Assembly: GCF_013394855.1 (NCBI RefSeq)
Contig: NZ_JABMLK010000001.1
Span: 2,685,501 to 2,749,500, forward strand
DNA length: 64,000 bases
DNA from: Limnobaculum xujianqingii
GTDB taxonomy: Bacteria; Pseudomonadota; Gammaproteobacteria; Enterobacterales; Enterobacteriaceae
Direction: 5' to 3'
Below are positions 1 to 8,322 of the stretch, piece after piece; the stretch's first letter is position 1, and the number at the start of each line of letters is the position of its first letter. The notes below the pieces were generated by a model. It did not search any database and was not told where the DNA came from. It was given only the letters and a program-made list of their open reading frames with translations. A program made the translations under genes and the position numbers.

Positions 1-2
1 GC

Positions 3-653
3 GGCACCGTTTGCTTTGTTCGCGATAAAGATCATCATCAGTTTGAAAACGTGGATAACCTTCATTTAACCAATGTGCTGTATCGTTCACCCAAGAACTT
101 TCGTTTTTTGACGGATATTGAGGCCTGGTTACCCGGTTCTCCTACCCAGCAGCAGTCACACTGGCAAATCAATTCATCTGCATTAAAAAAAGCAAAAAAC
201 TGCATTGATTGCCTGCAAACAAGCGCTAACAGCAGCGAACTGGAAGATATTGCCTCCAGTGAAGGTTTGTTCTTACAACTGCTGATGTTGCTGCGCCAAA
301 GCTGTTTTGAAACCGTCAGGCAAGATAGCCGTGAAGCCTGTGTTGGCGCACTGCTTAACTGGTTACGCAATAACTACAGCGAAGAGGTGAACTGGGAAGA
401 ACTGGCGGAAAGTTTCTCGCTGGCATTGCGCACTATGCACCGTCAGGTGAAACAGGCTACAGGTATGACGCCACAGCGCTACCTTAACCGACTTCGGCTG
501 TTGGAGGCCCGGCGGCGTCTGTTCCAAAGCGATGACAGTATTACCGATATTGCCTATGCCTGTGGCTTTAGTGACAGTAATAACTTTTCGGTTCAGTTTC
601 GGCGAGAATTCTCGCTGTCACCACTGCAAATGAGAAATACCATAAGCCAGTAA
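3..653 (+). CDS. rhaS: L-rhamnose operon activator RhaS, 5' end outside window
   Basis: AraC/XylS-family activator of the rhamnose catabolic genes. The frame is open to the window edge and reads GTVCFVRD then NVLYRSP, matching the middle of E. coli RhaS, so only the N-terminal part of the cupin-like sugar-binding domain is missing. The C-terminal pair of helix-turn-helix motifs is intact (WEELAESFSLALRTMHRQVK, then DIAYACGFSDSNNFSVQFRR). rhaR follows after 121 bp in the same direction, the usual rhaSR order. Family assignment rests on close remembered similarity to RhaS; regulation by RhaR is inferred from E. coli. Confidence 0.92.
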   Translation, partial: GTVCFVRDKDHHQFENVDNLHLTNVLYRSPKNFRFLTDIEAWLPGSPTQQQSHWQINSSALKKAKNCIDCLQTSANSSELEDIASSEGLFLQLLMLLRQSCFETVRQDSREACVGALLNWLRNNYSEEVNWEELAESFSLALRTMHRQVKQATGMTPQRYLNRLRLLEARRRLFQSDDSITDIAYACGFSDSNNFSVQFRREFSLSPLQMRNTISQ

Positions 654-774
654 TAACAAAGCATTACTTTAATCAGGGTGACTAATGACAACCAGATTAA
701 GACCTCCATCACCGTAAAGCTAACGGTGATATGTCACACTGGATACCAGAAGTGCCGGCAGGGAAACAGATCGC

Positions 775-1608
775 ATGTCATTACTGAAACTTCACACTCA
801 TGATTTTTTCTTCAGCGAAAAAAATACGGTAACCGTTGCAGAGCGGTTACCCCAACCTGTTTTTCCTATTCATACCCATGATTTTTATGAACTGGTGATC
901 GTCCGACGCGGTAATGGCCTGCATATTGTCAATGACGTGCCCTACTACATTACCTGTGGCGATCTGTTTTATATCAATGCCAGCGATCATCATGGTTATG
1001 AGTCGGTTAACGATCTGGAACTGAATAATATTCTCTATTGCCGTTCGCGACTAAATCTGGCGGCAGACTGGGAAACGCTGATCCCCGGCGATAATGACAG
1101 TCAGGAAAAGCGTTACTGGCGGCTGGGTATTCAGGGGATATCCGCCATTCAGACGGTAATTGATGCGCTGGCAAAAGAGTGTATTAAATTTGATGCGCTC
1201 TCTGTTCAGCTAAGCGAGTCTCTGTTTCTACAATTGATTTTATTACTACAACGCTATCGTCACCCGCCGGACAGTCATCAACTGGCGGATGCACAATTAC
1301 TGGATCGTCTGATGCTGGATCTGCATGCCGGTATCGGTAACGCCTTCCGGCTGGAGGATTTCTGTCACCATCACCAGCTCTCGCCAAGAAGTATACAGGC
1401 GCTGTTTAAGCAGCATACCGGGGTCAGTATCAGCCATTACCTGCGCCAGCTCAGGCTGTGCAAAGCCATGGCACTACTGCGACAGAAACAGATGCAAATT
1501 AGTGAAATATCATCAGAATGTGGCTTTGAAGACAGCAACTACTTCTCTGCCGTCTTCAGTCGGGCTCTGGGCATATCTCCCAGCGAATACCGCCAGCGTT
1601 TCCGTTAA
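775..1608 (+). CDS. rhaR: Rhamnose-responsive regulator RhaR
   Basis: 277-aa AraC-family protein, full length for RhaR. The N-terminal cupin region has the HTHDFYELVIVRRGNGLHI signature of RhaR. The C-terminal DNA-binding domain ends with DISSECGFEDSNYFSAVFSR-like helices followed by GISPSEYRQRF. It activates rhaSR in response to L-rhamnose in E. coli; here it is the second gene after rhaS. The start used gives an N-terminus (LKLHTHDFFFSEKNTVTVAE) that aligns with E. coli RhaR. Confidence 0.92.
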   Translation: MSLLKLHTHDFFFSEKNTVTVAERLPQPVFPIHTHDFYELVIVRRGNGLHIVNDVPYYITCGDLFYINASDHHGYESVNDLELNNILYCRSRLNLAADWETLIPGDNDSQEKRYWRLGIQGISAIQTVIDALAKECIKFDALSVQLSESLFLQLILLLQRYRHPPDSHQLADAQLLDRLMLDLHAGIGNAFRLEDFCHHHQLSPRSIQALFKQHTGVSISHYLRQLRLCKAMALLRQKQMQISEISSECGFEDSNYFSAVFSRALGISPSEYRQRFR

Positions 1609-1655
1609 AATGCCATGTCTGTATCCCAACTTTACCTCTGTCAGGAGAAATCATC

Positions 1656-2330
1656 ATGGGAAAATTACTGGAACAATTAAAGGCCGTATTACCTGAAAAA
1701 CTCTGGGTTCCGGATGAACTGGCACAGCTTTATCAATGGATTGAGCAGCAGGGCTATTATGAAGACTACGACGATGGTCATCGCACCGGATTTTTATACC
1801 CGACCGATAAACTGGAAGAGAGCTGGACAGACGATGAACGGCAAGGAGGCACCATCATTTTGTTTAACGCTAACAGAAATGATGGATTGCGTTACTGGTT
1901 TGGACTGGAGGAAGATAGTCCGGAAATTTGTCAGCGCCTGTGTGTTTTTGCCCGTACCGGTGCGGAAGGTTCTGAAGCTGCACTATGGCTGGACGATGAC
2001 GGAAAGCTTAAAATAGTGCATATGGGTTCAGGCTCTGGCTCAATACTCAGCTGTGTACTGGCCGATAATATGGTTGATTTTCTGCGGTTGCTGGCTATTG
2101 GGTACGATGAAATATGCTGGAATGAAGAATTCCCTTATCCACCCAATGATGAGCAATCCGACAGCGGTATGCATATTCACCCTAACGTGGAATTTCAGCA
2201 GTGGGTGCAGAAGACCTTTAATACCACCATTCCAGCCACAGCTTTAGACATTGTTAAGCATCCAGCGGAGATGGGCGATCGGGACAGTGAAGATGCGTTT
2301 TGCCGTTGTGCAGAAAAACAGAGTAATTAA
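1656..2330 (+). CDS. SMI1/KNR4 (SUKH)-like protein
   Basis: 224-aa acidic cytoplasmic protein with no signal peptide. The central stretch VFARTGAEGSEAALW, then IVHMGSGSGSILSCVLADN and FLRLLAIGYDEICW, is the pattern of SMI1/KNR4-type proteins, many of which neutralise polymorphic toxins. A good ribosome site (AGGAG) lies ahead of the ATG. It stands alone between rhaR and a secreted-protein gene, so an immunity role is inferred from the family only. Confidence 0.65.
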   Translation: MGKLLEQLKAVLPEKLWVPDELAQLYQWIEQQGYYEDYDDGHRTGFLYPTDKLEESWTDDERQGGTIILFNANRNDGLRYWFGLEEDSPEICQRLCVFARTGAEGSEAALWLDDDGKLKIVHMGSGSGSILSCVLADNMVDFLRLLAIGYDEICWNEEFPYPPNDEQSDSGMHIHPNVEFQQWVQKTFNTTIPATALDIVKHPAEMGDRDSEDAFCRCAEKQSN

Positions 2331-2372
2331 GTTATGATTAAACTATGACAAACAACCGTAACAGGGTGGAAC

Positions 2373-2795
2373 ATGCCGCATATTAAGACCGGGTTAATTG
2401 CCTGTATTTTGCTGGGTATAATGACGGGTACTTCGGTGGCAGCAAGCAATATGGTGCTGTCGGGAGAATACACCTTCTATACCGACGAGATGAGTCTGGA
2501 GATGATTGGGCAGAATATCTGCATGTTCCCTGATGCCCAAAGCGGTAAACAGATCCCACGCAATAAGGGTGATGAGCGGGACCTTTGGTTCTGCTTTAGT
2601 GATTATCAGCAGGCCAGAAAAGCATTAGATATTCCCGCCACTCCGCCCAAACAGGGCTGTGGTTATAGCGGTAAACTAACGGTAGAGGTGGCTGATTACC
2701 GTATTAATGAACAGCAGAATGATGAGTTTGATGTGGCAAGATTGGTGAAGGTAATCAGCCATGATAAGCCGGAAGTGATTGAGTGCCAGCCGTAA
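2373..2795 (+). CDS. Secreted protein of unknown function
   Basis: 140 aa with an N-terminal signal peptide (hydrophobic LIACILLGIMTGTSVAA, cleavage likely after SVAA) and four Cys in the mature part that could form periplasmic disulfides (QNICMFP, LWFCFSD, KQGCGY, VIECQP). The family is not recognised. It lies 42 bp after the SUKH-like gene in the same direction and may be co-transcribed. Confidence 0.7.
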   Translation: MPHIKTGLIACILLGIMTGTSVAASNMVLSGEYTFYTDEMSLEMIGQNICMFPDAQSGKQIPRNKGDERDLWFCFSDYQQARKALDIPATPPKQGCGYSGKLTVEVADYRINEQQNDEFDVARLVKVISHDKPEVIECQP

Positions 2796-2877
2796 CATAA
2801 ATCCACGAATGAGCCAGTGTGCATTACAGGTGCACATTGGCACCTGCAAGCCTCAAAGAATAACCTCAAACCTGAAC

Positions 2878-3054
2878 TTAACCATTACTGGCATACAGCA
2901 CGGCAAACAACGCCGCCATCTTCTCTTGCAGAATAAACTGTAACGACTCTTTTGTTGGCGTGTCGTCGAGTTTTACTACCACGCTAATCAGCGCAAGGCA
3001 CTGTTCCGCCAGCTCCAACGGGTCGTTTGAGGTAGCATCAGCAGGATCAATCAT
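2878..3054 (-). CDS. Small acidic protein paired with a structured RNA
   Basis: 58-aa ORF with a strong ribosome site (GGAGGG). It reads MIDPADATSN, LELAEQCLALIS and KESLQFILQEKMAALFAVL and is probably all helical. A broken relative lies at 19907-20089 with matching motifs (EELASHCLALTHAA, RETLLFILLEKTNALYEML). Both copies sit divergently beside the same kind of structured element, so gene plus element forms a repeated unit. Function unknown; the setting resembles small early genes of lambdoid prophages. Confidence 0.6.
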   Translation of the reverse strand: MIDPADATSNDPLELAEQCLALISVVVKLDDTPTKESLQFILQEKMAALFAVLYASNG

Positions 3055-3147
3055 TGGTGTGCCCTCCGGTTTTCAGGTAACAAACTGAAATGGAGGATAG
3101 TTTTTCCGATCCCGATCTGAAATTGGATGAGGGTCGAACTATAAATT

Positions 3148-3248
3148 CAGGGTGAGTTTGGGTATGCTTCACGACAGCCATGATGTTAGTTCCTCTAACG
3201 TTGTGGTTAGAAACCCCGCTAGTGTTCCCGCACTACGGGGTTTTGCCT
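3148..3248 (+). ncRNA. C4-like structured RNA element, copy A
   Basis: About 100 bp that align with 20145-20250 along their length: shared GAGTTTGGGTATGCT, CAGCCATG, GTTAGT, TAACGT and GTGGTTAGAA blocks. The copies differ mainly in the last hairpin, whose two arms change together (ACCCCG/CGGGGT here, AGCTCCA/TGGAGCT there), which supports a conserved RNA fold. Here the final hairpin is followed by TTTT and could terminate transcription. The pattern is reminiscent of the phage P1/P7 C4 antisense RNA, but that identity is from memory and unconfirmed. Confidence 0.45.
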
Positions 3249-3390
3249 TTTAACAGGTACATTGACCTGCACCGCAACAGTATATTTATACAGCAAAGGG
3301 GTCAATTGAATGGCCGGGGTTTTGACGGGGAAATTTGGGATTTTGGGGGAGTATCGCAAAAACAGGATTCTACTCATTATTTATTGTTGA

Positions 3391-3630
3391 TTACTCTTCA
3401 GCAGTTAAGGTCTCTCTGGCTTCAATTAAAATGGCAATCAAATCATCTAATGGTATTTTTGCGGCAAAATTATGTTGATGGCCGGAGCCGAACAACTCAA
3501 CCTCCAGATTATTGATACCCTTTTCTTGGTTGATTTCAGCTACCCTTTCCCAGCCATATTGTACTTCCAGTGTAACCTTTTCATATTCAGCAGGACTGGA
3601 ATAAAATAACTCTAATTTCTTTTCATTCAT
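3391..3630 (-). CDS. Small immunity-type protein, unrecognised
   Basis: 79-aa soluble protein (YSSPAEYEKVTLEVQYGWE, DDLIAILIEARETL). It is the most downstream gene of the minus-strand block running from 8.6 kb to 3.4 kb. Size, AT-rich composition and neighbours fit an immunity gene, but I recognise no family. The overlapping plus-strand frame has no coding support. Confidence 0.55.
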   Translation of the reverse strand: MNEKKLELFYSSPAEYEKVTLEVQYGWERVAEINQEKGINNLEVELFGSGHQHNFAAKIPLDDLIAILIEARETLTAEE

Positions 3631-3657
3631 TTTTATATCCGTGACTATTATTTTTAC

Positions 3658-4353
3658 TTACTTATAAAGAGAAAATGCCAAAAACTTCAATCTGGGTAAT
3701 AAATCAATCTCTCGGGTGTCCAGTAAAAAACTCACATGACTTGATTCTATTTCGGGATAATCACCCTCAACTTCACCGGAGAAAGAGTAAGCTAAATCTT
3801 TTTCTTCCTCGACCAATCCCTCTGAAATAATAACCAATACCTCTAATACATTATCTTGGTTTATCTCAAAAGAAATCATTCTGAACTTAGGTGATATATT
3901 GAATAACATTGAACGTTGTACTGACACCATCAACTGAAAATTATTCATTTTTTCAATCACCTGTTCATATTGACTTTCGGATATTTCTCTTAAAAAACCA
4001 GCAGAGACCATTTCGCTTAATACTTGTTTTATCTCGTTGTCATCAGCTTCGAAAAACTCAGATGAAAAATACGTTGATAAACGCCACACATCAACCAATT
4101 TAGGGTTATCAATATTGGTATGAACATCGATAACTATTTCAGGTTTGGGAGTTTCCCTTAAAAACATAACGCCTTTGCCATGCTTAATAAATTTCCATGA
4201 ATCATGACCCAGCTTTATATTTCCTCTTTTGGGAAAATCCAGCAACCACGTAACATCTTTTACCGTTGGATAGGTTTTAAAGAAAGCATTTACTAAATCT
4301 TTTTGGAGTGTTATGAAATTAATAATGTCTTTAGACTCAATACGAAGTGTCAT
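3658..4353 (-). CDS. DUF6896-like immunity-type protein
   Basis: About 231 aa. The N-terminal half has the pattern I associate with DUF6896 (LQKDLVNAFF, then FPKRGNIKLGHDSWKFIKHG, VMFLRETP, DVWRLSTYF). The C-terminal ~100 residues form a second, unidentified domain. The ATG chosen gives MTLRIESKD; an upstream in-frame ATG would add six residues (MKKRKN). It overlaps the 3' end of the YrhB-like gene upstream, so the two are probably translated from one message. DUF6896 is a remembered assignment. Confidence 0.6.
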   Translation of the reverse strand: MTLRIESKDIINFITLQKDLVNAFFKTYPTVKDVTWLLDFPKRGNIKLGHDSWKFIKHGKGVMFLRETPKPEIVIDVHTNIDNPKLVDVWRLSTYFSSEFFEADDNEIKQVLSEMVSAGFLREISESQYEQVIEKMNNFQLMVSVQRSMLFNISPKFRMISFEINQDNVLEVLVIISEGLVEEEKDLAYSFSGEVEGDYPEIESSHVSFLLDTREIDLLPRLKFLAFSLYK

Positions 4354-4621
4354 ATTTTTTCTTTTCTTCATATTCCTGTAAATACTTTTCCATAGGATAG
4401 GACGTACCTAATAAATGTATTTCACCACTATCCTTATCTATTAAAAATGGCGAATTTCCCGCAAGTAATGCAGAAAAATCTCCTGTTTCAAGATATTCCT
4501 TAGATTGGAAACAAAAGACCCAGCCTTCTGCAAAACGATTAATAAGAGTTATCACAACAGGAAAATCACCATCATCCAGATAGTGATTGGCTTTTGCTAT
4601 GGCATCATAAAAACTAATCAT
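4337..4621 (-). CDS. YrhB/Imm35-family immunity protein, copy 1
   Basis: 94 aa with the full YrhB/Imm35 pattern: AIAKANHYLDDGDFPVVIT, FQSKEYLETGD, LLAGNSPFLIDKDSGEI, LGTSYPMEKYLQEYEEKK. Members are immunity proteins of polymorphic toxin systems. A near-identical paralogue lies at 8323-8613 and the DNA similarity is high, so this is a recent duplication. The C-terminal tail differs between copies (KYDTSY here). Confidence 0.8.
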   Translation of the reverse strand: MISFYDAIAKANHYLDDGDFPVVITLINRFAEGWVFCFQSKEYLETGDFSALLAGNSPFLIDKDSGEIHLLGTSYPMEKYLQEYEEKKKYDTSY

Positions 4622-4641
4622 TAATTTTTTTCTTAATATTT

Positions 4642-4983
4642 TTAATGAGTTAAACTGGCTAAATCTAGTGCAATAGCCAAATATAATTTTTCAGATTTAC
4701 TACTTAACTGTTTGGAATAGTCATTCACTCCCATATCAGAAATCTCACTGATTTGATCATTCACTCGTGACAACTCAAAACCAACAACCAAGTCACCATT
4801 AATTATCAATCTGTATATGTCCTCACTTTGCTCTGGTGTTTGTGTTAAAACGTAAACTGATTGGATCTCTCCATAATGCTTATTTAAGAATTTAACTATT
4901 GTTATATTACAGTTAATAAATAATTCCGAGTCTAATAATTGCCTGCGCAAAATCGTCTCTGTACGAGATCCTCTTAGTTTCAT
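4642..4983 (-). CDS. Hypothetical protein in immunity array
   Basis: 113 aa, no signal peptide or membrane segment. It reads TILRRQLLDSELFIN, VVGFELSRVNDQISEI and YLAIALDLASL. No family recognised. It lies 20 bp upstream of YrhB copy 1 on the same strand and has the same AT-rich composition, so an immunity role is inferred from context only. Confidence 0.6.
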   Translation of the reverse strand: MKLRGSRTETILRRQLLDSELFINCNITIVKFLNKHYGEIQSVYVLTQTPEQSEDIYRLIINGDLVVGFELSRVNDQISEISDMGVNDYSKQLSSKSEKLYLAIALDLASLTH

Positions 4984-5153
4984 TCTATTTTTCCCATTGT
5001 AATAGTAATTAGATTTTCACGCTTGTCTGTAAGGTCTGCCATATTAATGTTGATTGGTAGTATTGAGAGGAACACTCAACACTGACAGTTAAAACGAAGG
5101 GCTAAAACGATATTAGTTAGGGTCTTTTACTGTTATTCAATTTATTCTATTTA

Positions 5154-5627
5154 TTAATTTTTTTGATAAAACGTTAACGTTGGCCCATACCCAACATCAG
5201 AACCACTCGATTCAAGATTAAAGGTTTTTGTTGGAAATAATTGCTTCAAGGTCATACCCCATGAACACTTTAAGACATCGCATATTTGTTCAAAAATAGA
5301 GTCAGTTACATCATCCGCATTACTACCAAAGAGATCATATATATGAATGTGATTTAACATTTTTTCTATCAATGAATTTTCATCACCAAATTTTTCACGC
5401 CATAGCTTAAAGTTAGACTCTTCGTATCTCTCAAAAAGAAGAATACAATTATCAACTGAAATGAATTCAGGAATGAATAACTTACTAGATATTAATAGTG
5501 TCTCAGGGTGAAGTGTCTCACTTAAATAATCACTATAACTTATCAACTCTGGATTTCTCCATTGGGACTGCCACGTTTCATAATTTCTTAAATCATGAAA
5601 TGGTTCTATGAGTGATATGGGTTTCAT
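5154..5627 (-). CDS. Hypothetical protein in immunity array
   Basis: 157-aa acidic protein (EPFHDLRNYETWQSQWRNPE near the N-terminus, GYGPTLTFYQKN at the end). No domain recognised. A 170-bp AT-rich gap separates it from the next gene downstream. Placement inside the minus-strand immunity block is the only functional hint. Confidence 0.6.
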   Translation of the reverse strand: MKPISLIEPFHDLRNYETWQSQWRNPELISYSDYLSETLHPETLLISSKLFIPEFISVDNCILLFERYEESNFKLWREKFGDENSLIEKMLNHIHIYDLFGSNADDVTDSIFEQICDVLKCSWGMTLKQLFPTKTFNLESSGSDVGYGPTLTFYQKN

Positions 5628-5753
5628 GGCATTTCCTTTGGATTAATTGGCTTTGGTGTCAATTTTGTGAATAGCTATTGAGGCGAATGTGAGTTTTTGA
5701 TGGTTAACTGAATATTTCGACCAAGGCAAGATTCATATCAATCTGTAACAAAA

Positions 5754-6236
5754 TTATAGTGGTACAGCATCTTTATTTCTCTGCCAAAAACTCTCCAATT
5801 CAGAACTTAATCTGATATCTACAGTATCTCTAATTTTTACCAGTATATTCATATGTTCAGGAGCTTCTTTTCGTACCAGGGGTACTAATTGATACCATGC
5901 ATAAACAATCCATTCAGGTTCTACTTCTGCTATTTTTTGCAAGTGTTTAAGCAATCTTTTATAGCCTAAACCAGATACCGTTGCTTTAACCCACAATTTA
6001 GTCCCTGAGATGTTTTTTATCTCTAGCCCCATATCTAAAAAATTTATTAAAACACCCCTATCTCTCACAACTCTGGGAATAACTCTTAATGCGGAACCTC
6101 TGACTAAAGTAGAGTGATGCATAAACATGCCCTCTATAACAAAAGCTTTTTCATCCTCAGATAATGTTCTTAGATAATTAACTAACTCATTTTCTGCTCT
6201 TCCATCAGGAAGCTTAGATATTAAATTACTTAGCAT
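5754..6236 (-). CDS. Helical (HEAT-like) protein in immunity array
   Basis: 160 aa, predicted all-helical. Repeated amphipathic helices (NELVNYLRTLSEDEKAFVIE, ALRVIPRVVRDRGVLINFL, YKRLLKHLQKIAEVE) suggest a short HEAT-type solenoid. Family not identified. Context suggests an immunity protein; a HEAT-like scaffold would fit protein binding. Confidence 0.6.
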   Translation of the reverse strand: MLSNLISKLPDGRAENELVNYLRTLSEDEKAFVIEGMFMHHSTLVRGSALRVIPRVVRDRGVLINFLDMGLEIKNISGTKLWVKATVSGLGYKRLLKHLQKIAEVEPEWIVYAWYQLVPLVRKEAPEHMNILVKIRDTVDIRLSSELESFWQRNKDAVPL

Positions 6237-6337
6237 TATTTATTATCCTTAAAACTGTCTGTTAACTTACCTAGTAATAACTCTGCCTGATTTACATTAC
6301 AACCAAGTTGTAGAACCAATCTTAGCCAGGATACTCA

Positions 6338-6700
6338 CTACGAACCGATATATTTACCAGCCTCATCTCGCCATAAAATAGCAGGCATTTCATAAAAATA
6401 CATATTCAATTCCTCATCATTTTCATCGGTTGCGTTATCCGGCCAATTTTCCTGAAGGTAATTCATGATGATGTCACTATCTGTTTTCCAATATGCTTCT
6501 TTCTTACCTAAAGGATCGTCTGGCCTACAAAATCGTATGGCTCCCTCATCAAGTAATACCTTGATAATATTGAAAAACATATTTTTATGTGTAGAAAAAG
6601 CATGACCAGGATTCCAGCCAATAATGGAACCAAATAGTCCAGATAGCCATAACCCTTTTGAATCGTTAACTATTTCCTCAATGTTAGACACAATGTGCAT
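6338..6700 (-). CDS. DUF596-like immunity-type protein, copy 1
   Basis: 120 aa. The layout matches DUF596: an early Gly/Trp segment, KNMFFNIIKVLLDEGAIRF, a linker ending YLQENWPDN, then MYFYEMPAILWRDEAG. It is a diverged paralogue of the next gene upstream (6769-7119), which has FFEILERLLKDNYLKL and FYFDECPAEPVWLLNDG in the same places. DUF596 proteins often occur beside contact-dependent inhibition or filamentous haemagglutinin loci. Family assignment is from memory. Confidence 0.65.
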   Translation of the reverse strand: MHIVSNIEEIVNDSKGLWLSGLFGSIIGWNPGHAFSTHKNMFFNIIKVLLDEGAIRFCRPDDPLGKKEAYWKTDSDIIMNYLQENWPDNATDENDEELNMYFYEMPAILWRDEAGKYIGS

Positions 6701-6768
6701 TTTTTCTCCTTGTTGCAGAATTCATTGTGGTCATCATTATTTTTGATAACTAAAGTACTTATAACTGT

Positions 6769-7119
6769 TTAAGACCATTCCAGAGAGCCATCATTCAGAA
6801 GCCAAACCGGTTCCGCCGGACATTCATCAAAGTAAAACCATAACCCATCCTGCATCTCTTCTTTTGTTTTAGGGAACGCTGTAGATAAGTCAGTTAATTG
6901 CTCCTCAATTAAGCCACTAAGATATTTGCCTTTTTTATGTAATTTCAAATAATTATCTTTTAATAATCGCTCTAATATCTCAAAAAATATTTTTTTGTTC
7001 TCATCATATGAAAACTCGTCCACATCAAATTCTTCAGGAATACATTGCCCCCACATCAGGTAAAATGAACCGGCTTCTGAGTGATCTTTTATTCGATAGT
7101 ATTCCTGATCGCTTAACAT
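6769..7119 (-). CDS. DUF596-like immunity-type protein, copy 2
   Basis: 116 aa, paralogue of 6338-6700. It keeps YLMWGQCIPEEF, FFEILERLLKDNYLKLH, a KGKYLSGLIEEQLTDL segment and FDECPAEPVWLLNDGSLEW. The divergence from copy 1 shows an old duplication, unlike the recent YrhB pair. Likely a soluble immunity protein by family and context. Confidence 0.7.
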   Translation of the reverse strand: MLSDQEYYRIKDHSEAGSFYLMWGQCIPEEFDVDEFSYDENKKIFFEILERLLKDNYLKLHKKGKYLSGLIEEQLTDLSTAFPKTKEEMQDGLWFYFDECPAEPVWLLNDGSLEWS

Positions 7120-7247
7120 GATTTAGATATTTCCAAATTTAGTATTTCTTATCCAACAAAATGCTTAGATTATATAATCGCACTCACTTCTTATATACAA
7201 AACTGATTATCTTAATTGGATTAATTCAATAGAAAGCATTCTATTTT

Positions 7248-7445
7248 TTATAATCTTAAAGCATTATATGCACCACATTCATTGCAAATCATATGGCGCT
7301 CAAATTGCGGAGTTTCTGTATCAAATTTGATATCAAGTATTTGTAAAAATACTTTTTGGCATACGGGACAGAGAACATTCACAGAAGGGTTTATTGCGAT
7401 GTTTTTGCCAGCTTCTATCCATCGTTCAATTACTTCAGTATTCAT
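7248..7445 (-). CDS. Small zinc-ribbon protein
   Basis: 65 aa with two Cys pairs, CPVC and CNEC, spaced about 30 residues apart as in a zinc ribbon. It ends YNALRL. Family unknown. It sits within the immunity block; the fold suggests a small metal-stabilised binding protein. Confidence 0.55.
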   Translation of the reverse strand: MNTEVIERWIEAGKNIAINPSVNVLCPVCQKVFLQILDIKFDTETPQFERHMICNECGAYNALRL

Positions 7446-7593
7446 AGATATCCCTATTCAGATCACTTATATTCACTACACTATAACGTTCTGGCGGAAA
7501 TTCAACTGACCAATCATTGAGCGCTAATTAAAACTATAGCATTAAATTATTTATATCTATGTTGCCAATAGTCCACTTATTTTCATGCATATA

Positions 7594-7752
7594 TTAAATA
7601 AATTCTGATGGTAATGACACACTATAATGACTCAAATAGTATGCAAGATCGTTTGGCATACCTCTGTTGGCTACTGCAATTAGAGAACCTCCATCATCAT
7701 CACCATGGGGTAGTTCTTTAAAAAAACCGGCCTTCTTGAGCTTTTTCGTTTT
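7594..7752 (-). pseudogene. Immunity gene remnant with internal deletion
   Basis: An open frame with no start codon reads KLKKAGFFKELPHGDDDGGS, then within a few residues DLAYYLSHYSVSLPSEFI and stop. I recall a family of ~100-aa immunity-associated proteins beginning with a xxxFFKELPHGD motif and ending with a YYxxxYxxxLPxxFI motif. Here those two ends are joined with about 50 residues of the middle missing. An in-frame TGA lies directly upstream of the open stretch. Confidence 0.45.
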
Positions 7753-7773
7753 TCACCAAGATAGAAAAAAATA

Positions 7774-7995
7774 TCAATCAGCTTTTTGAATAAAACCTTC
7801 AACCCAGTCATCGCGATCCACGGTTTGTTCGACAATGCTGAACCCCTCGGGATAATCAACAAATCCCGGCTTATCATGCACTCTCTGTTGGGTGATGCCC
7901 GCTAATTCATAGCTGGAATAAATTCCGATAAGCTTGATATCTTCATCATCATTACCTTCATCACGAGTGTGGTACAACATAAAAACTTTCGTCAT
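7774..7995 (-). CDS. DUF7336-like small protein, copy 1
   Basis: 73 aa: VFMLYHTRDEGNDDEDIKLI, IGIYSSYELAG, KPGFVDYPEGFSI, then RDDWVEGF. Tandem paralogue of 8047-8262, which keeps every one of these blocks. The pattern matches what I remember as DUF7336, common in immunity and contact-toxin regions. Another minus-strand frame over the same DNA is a shadow. Confidence 0.7.
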   Translation of the reverse strand: MTKVFMLYHTRDEGNDDEDIKLIGIYSSYELAGITQQRVHDKPGFVDYPEGFSIVEQTVDRDDWVEGFIQKAD

Positions 7996-8046
7996 AGCTG
8001 ATTCCTGTAGAGTAAATCAAACTCTATTATCAAAATTTGTATCTGG

Positions 8047-8262
8047 TTATAACGTCACAAAACCATCAACCCAGCCATCACGGTCAAGAACGGCATCATA
8101 TATGCTAAAACCTTCAGGGAAATCAATAAATCCAGGCTTGTTACATACTCTCATTTGAGCCATCTGAGCCAGTTCATAGCTCGAATAAATACCAATAAGT
8201 TTGACATCTTCATCGTCGGTATCTTCATCAACAATATGATATAAAAGAAAAACTGTCGTCAT
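8047..8262 (-). CDS. DUF7336-like small protein, copy 2
   Basis: 71 aa, about 60 percent identical by eye to 7774-7995 (VFLLYHIVDEDTDDEDVKLI, IGIYSSYELAQ, KPGFIDFPEGFSI, RDGWVDGF). The tandem copies have different spacer DNA between them. Function unknown; family and context suggest immunity. Confidence 0.7.
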   Translation of the reverse strand: MTTVFLLYHIVDEDTDDEDVKLIGIYSSYELAQMAQMRVCNKPGFIDFPEGFSIYDAVLDRDGWVDGFVTL

Positions 8263-8322
8263 ACTATATCCCTATAAAATTATTCAGAGTTTATATATTC
8301 TCTCTCAATTCGTTCATTTGCC

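Noticed and set aside
3180..3515. 111-codon plus-strand ORF
   Set aside because: It starts inside the structured RNA element, has no ribosome site and overlaps the better-supported minus-strand gene at 3391-3630.
7140..7600. Further small genes in the AT-rich gaps of the immunity block
   Set aside because: Apart from the zinc-ribbon gene and the remnant, frames are short, lack ribosome sites and have stop-rich composition.
7680..7877. 65-codon minus-strand ORF
   Set aside because: Out of frame with both the DUF7336 gene and the immunity remnant, with low-complexity composition; a shadow.
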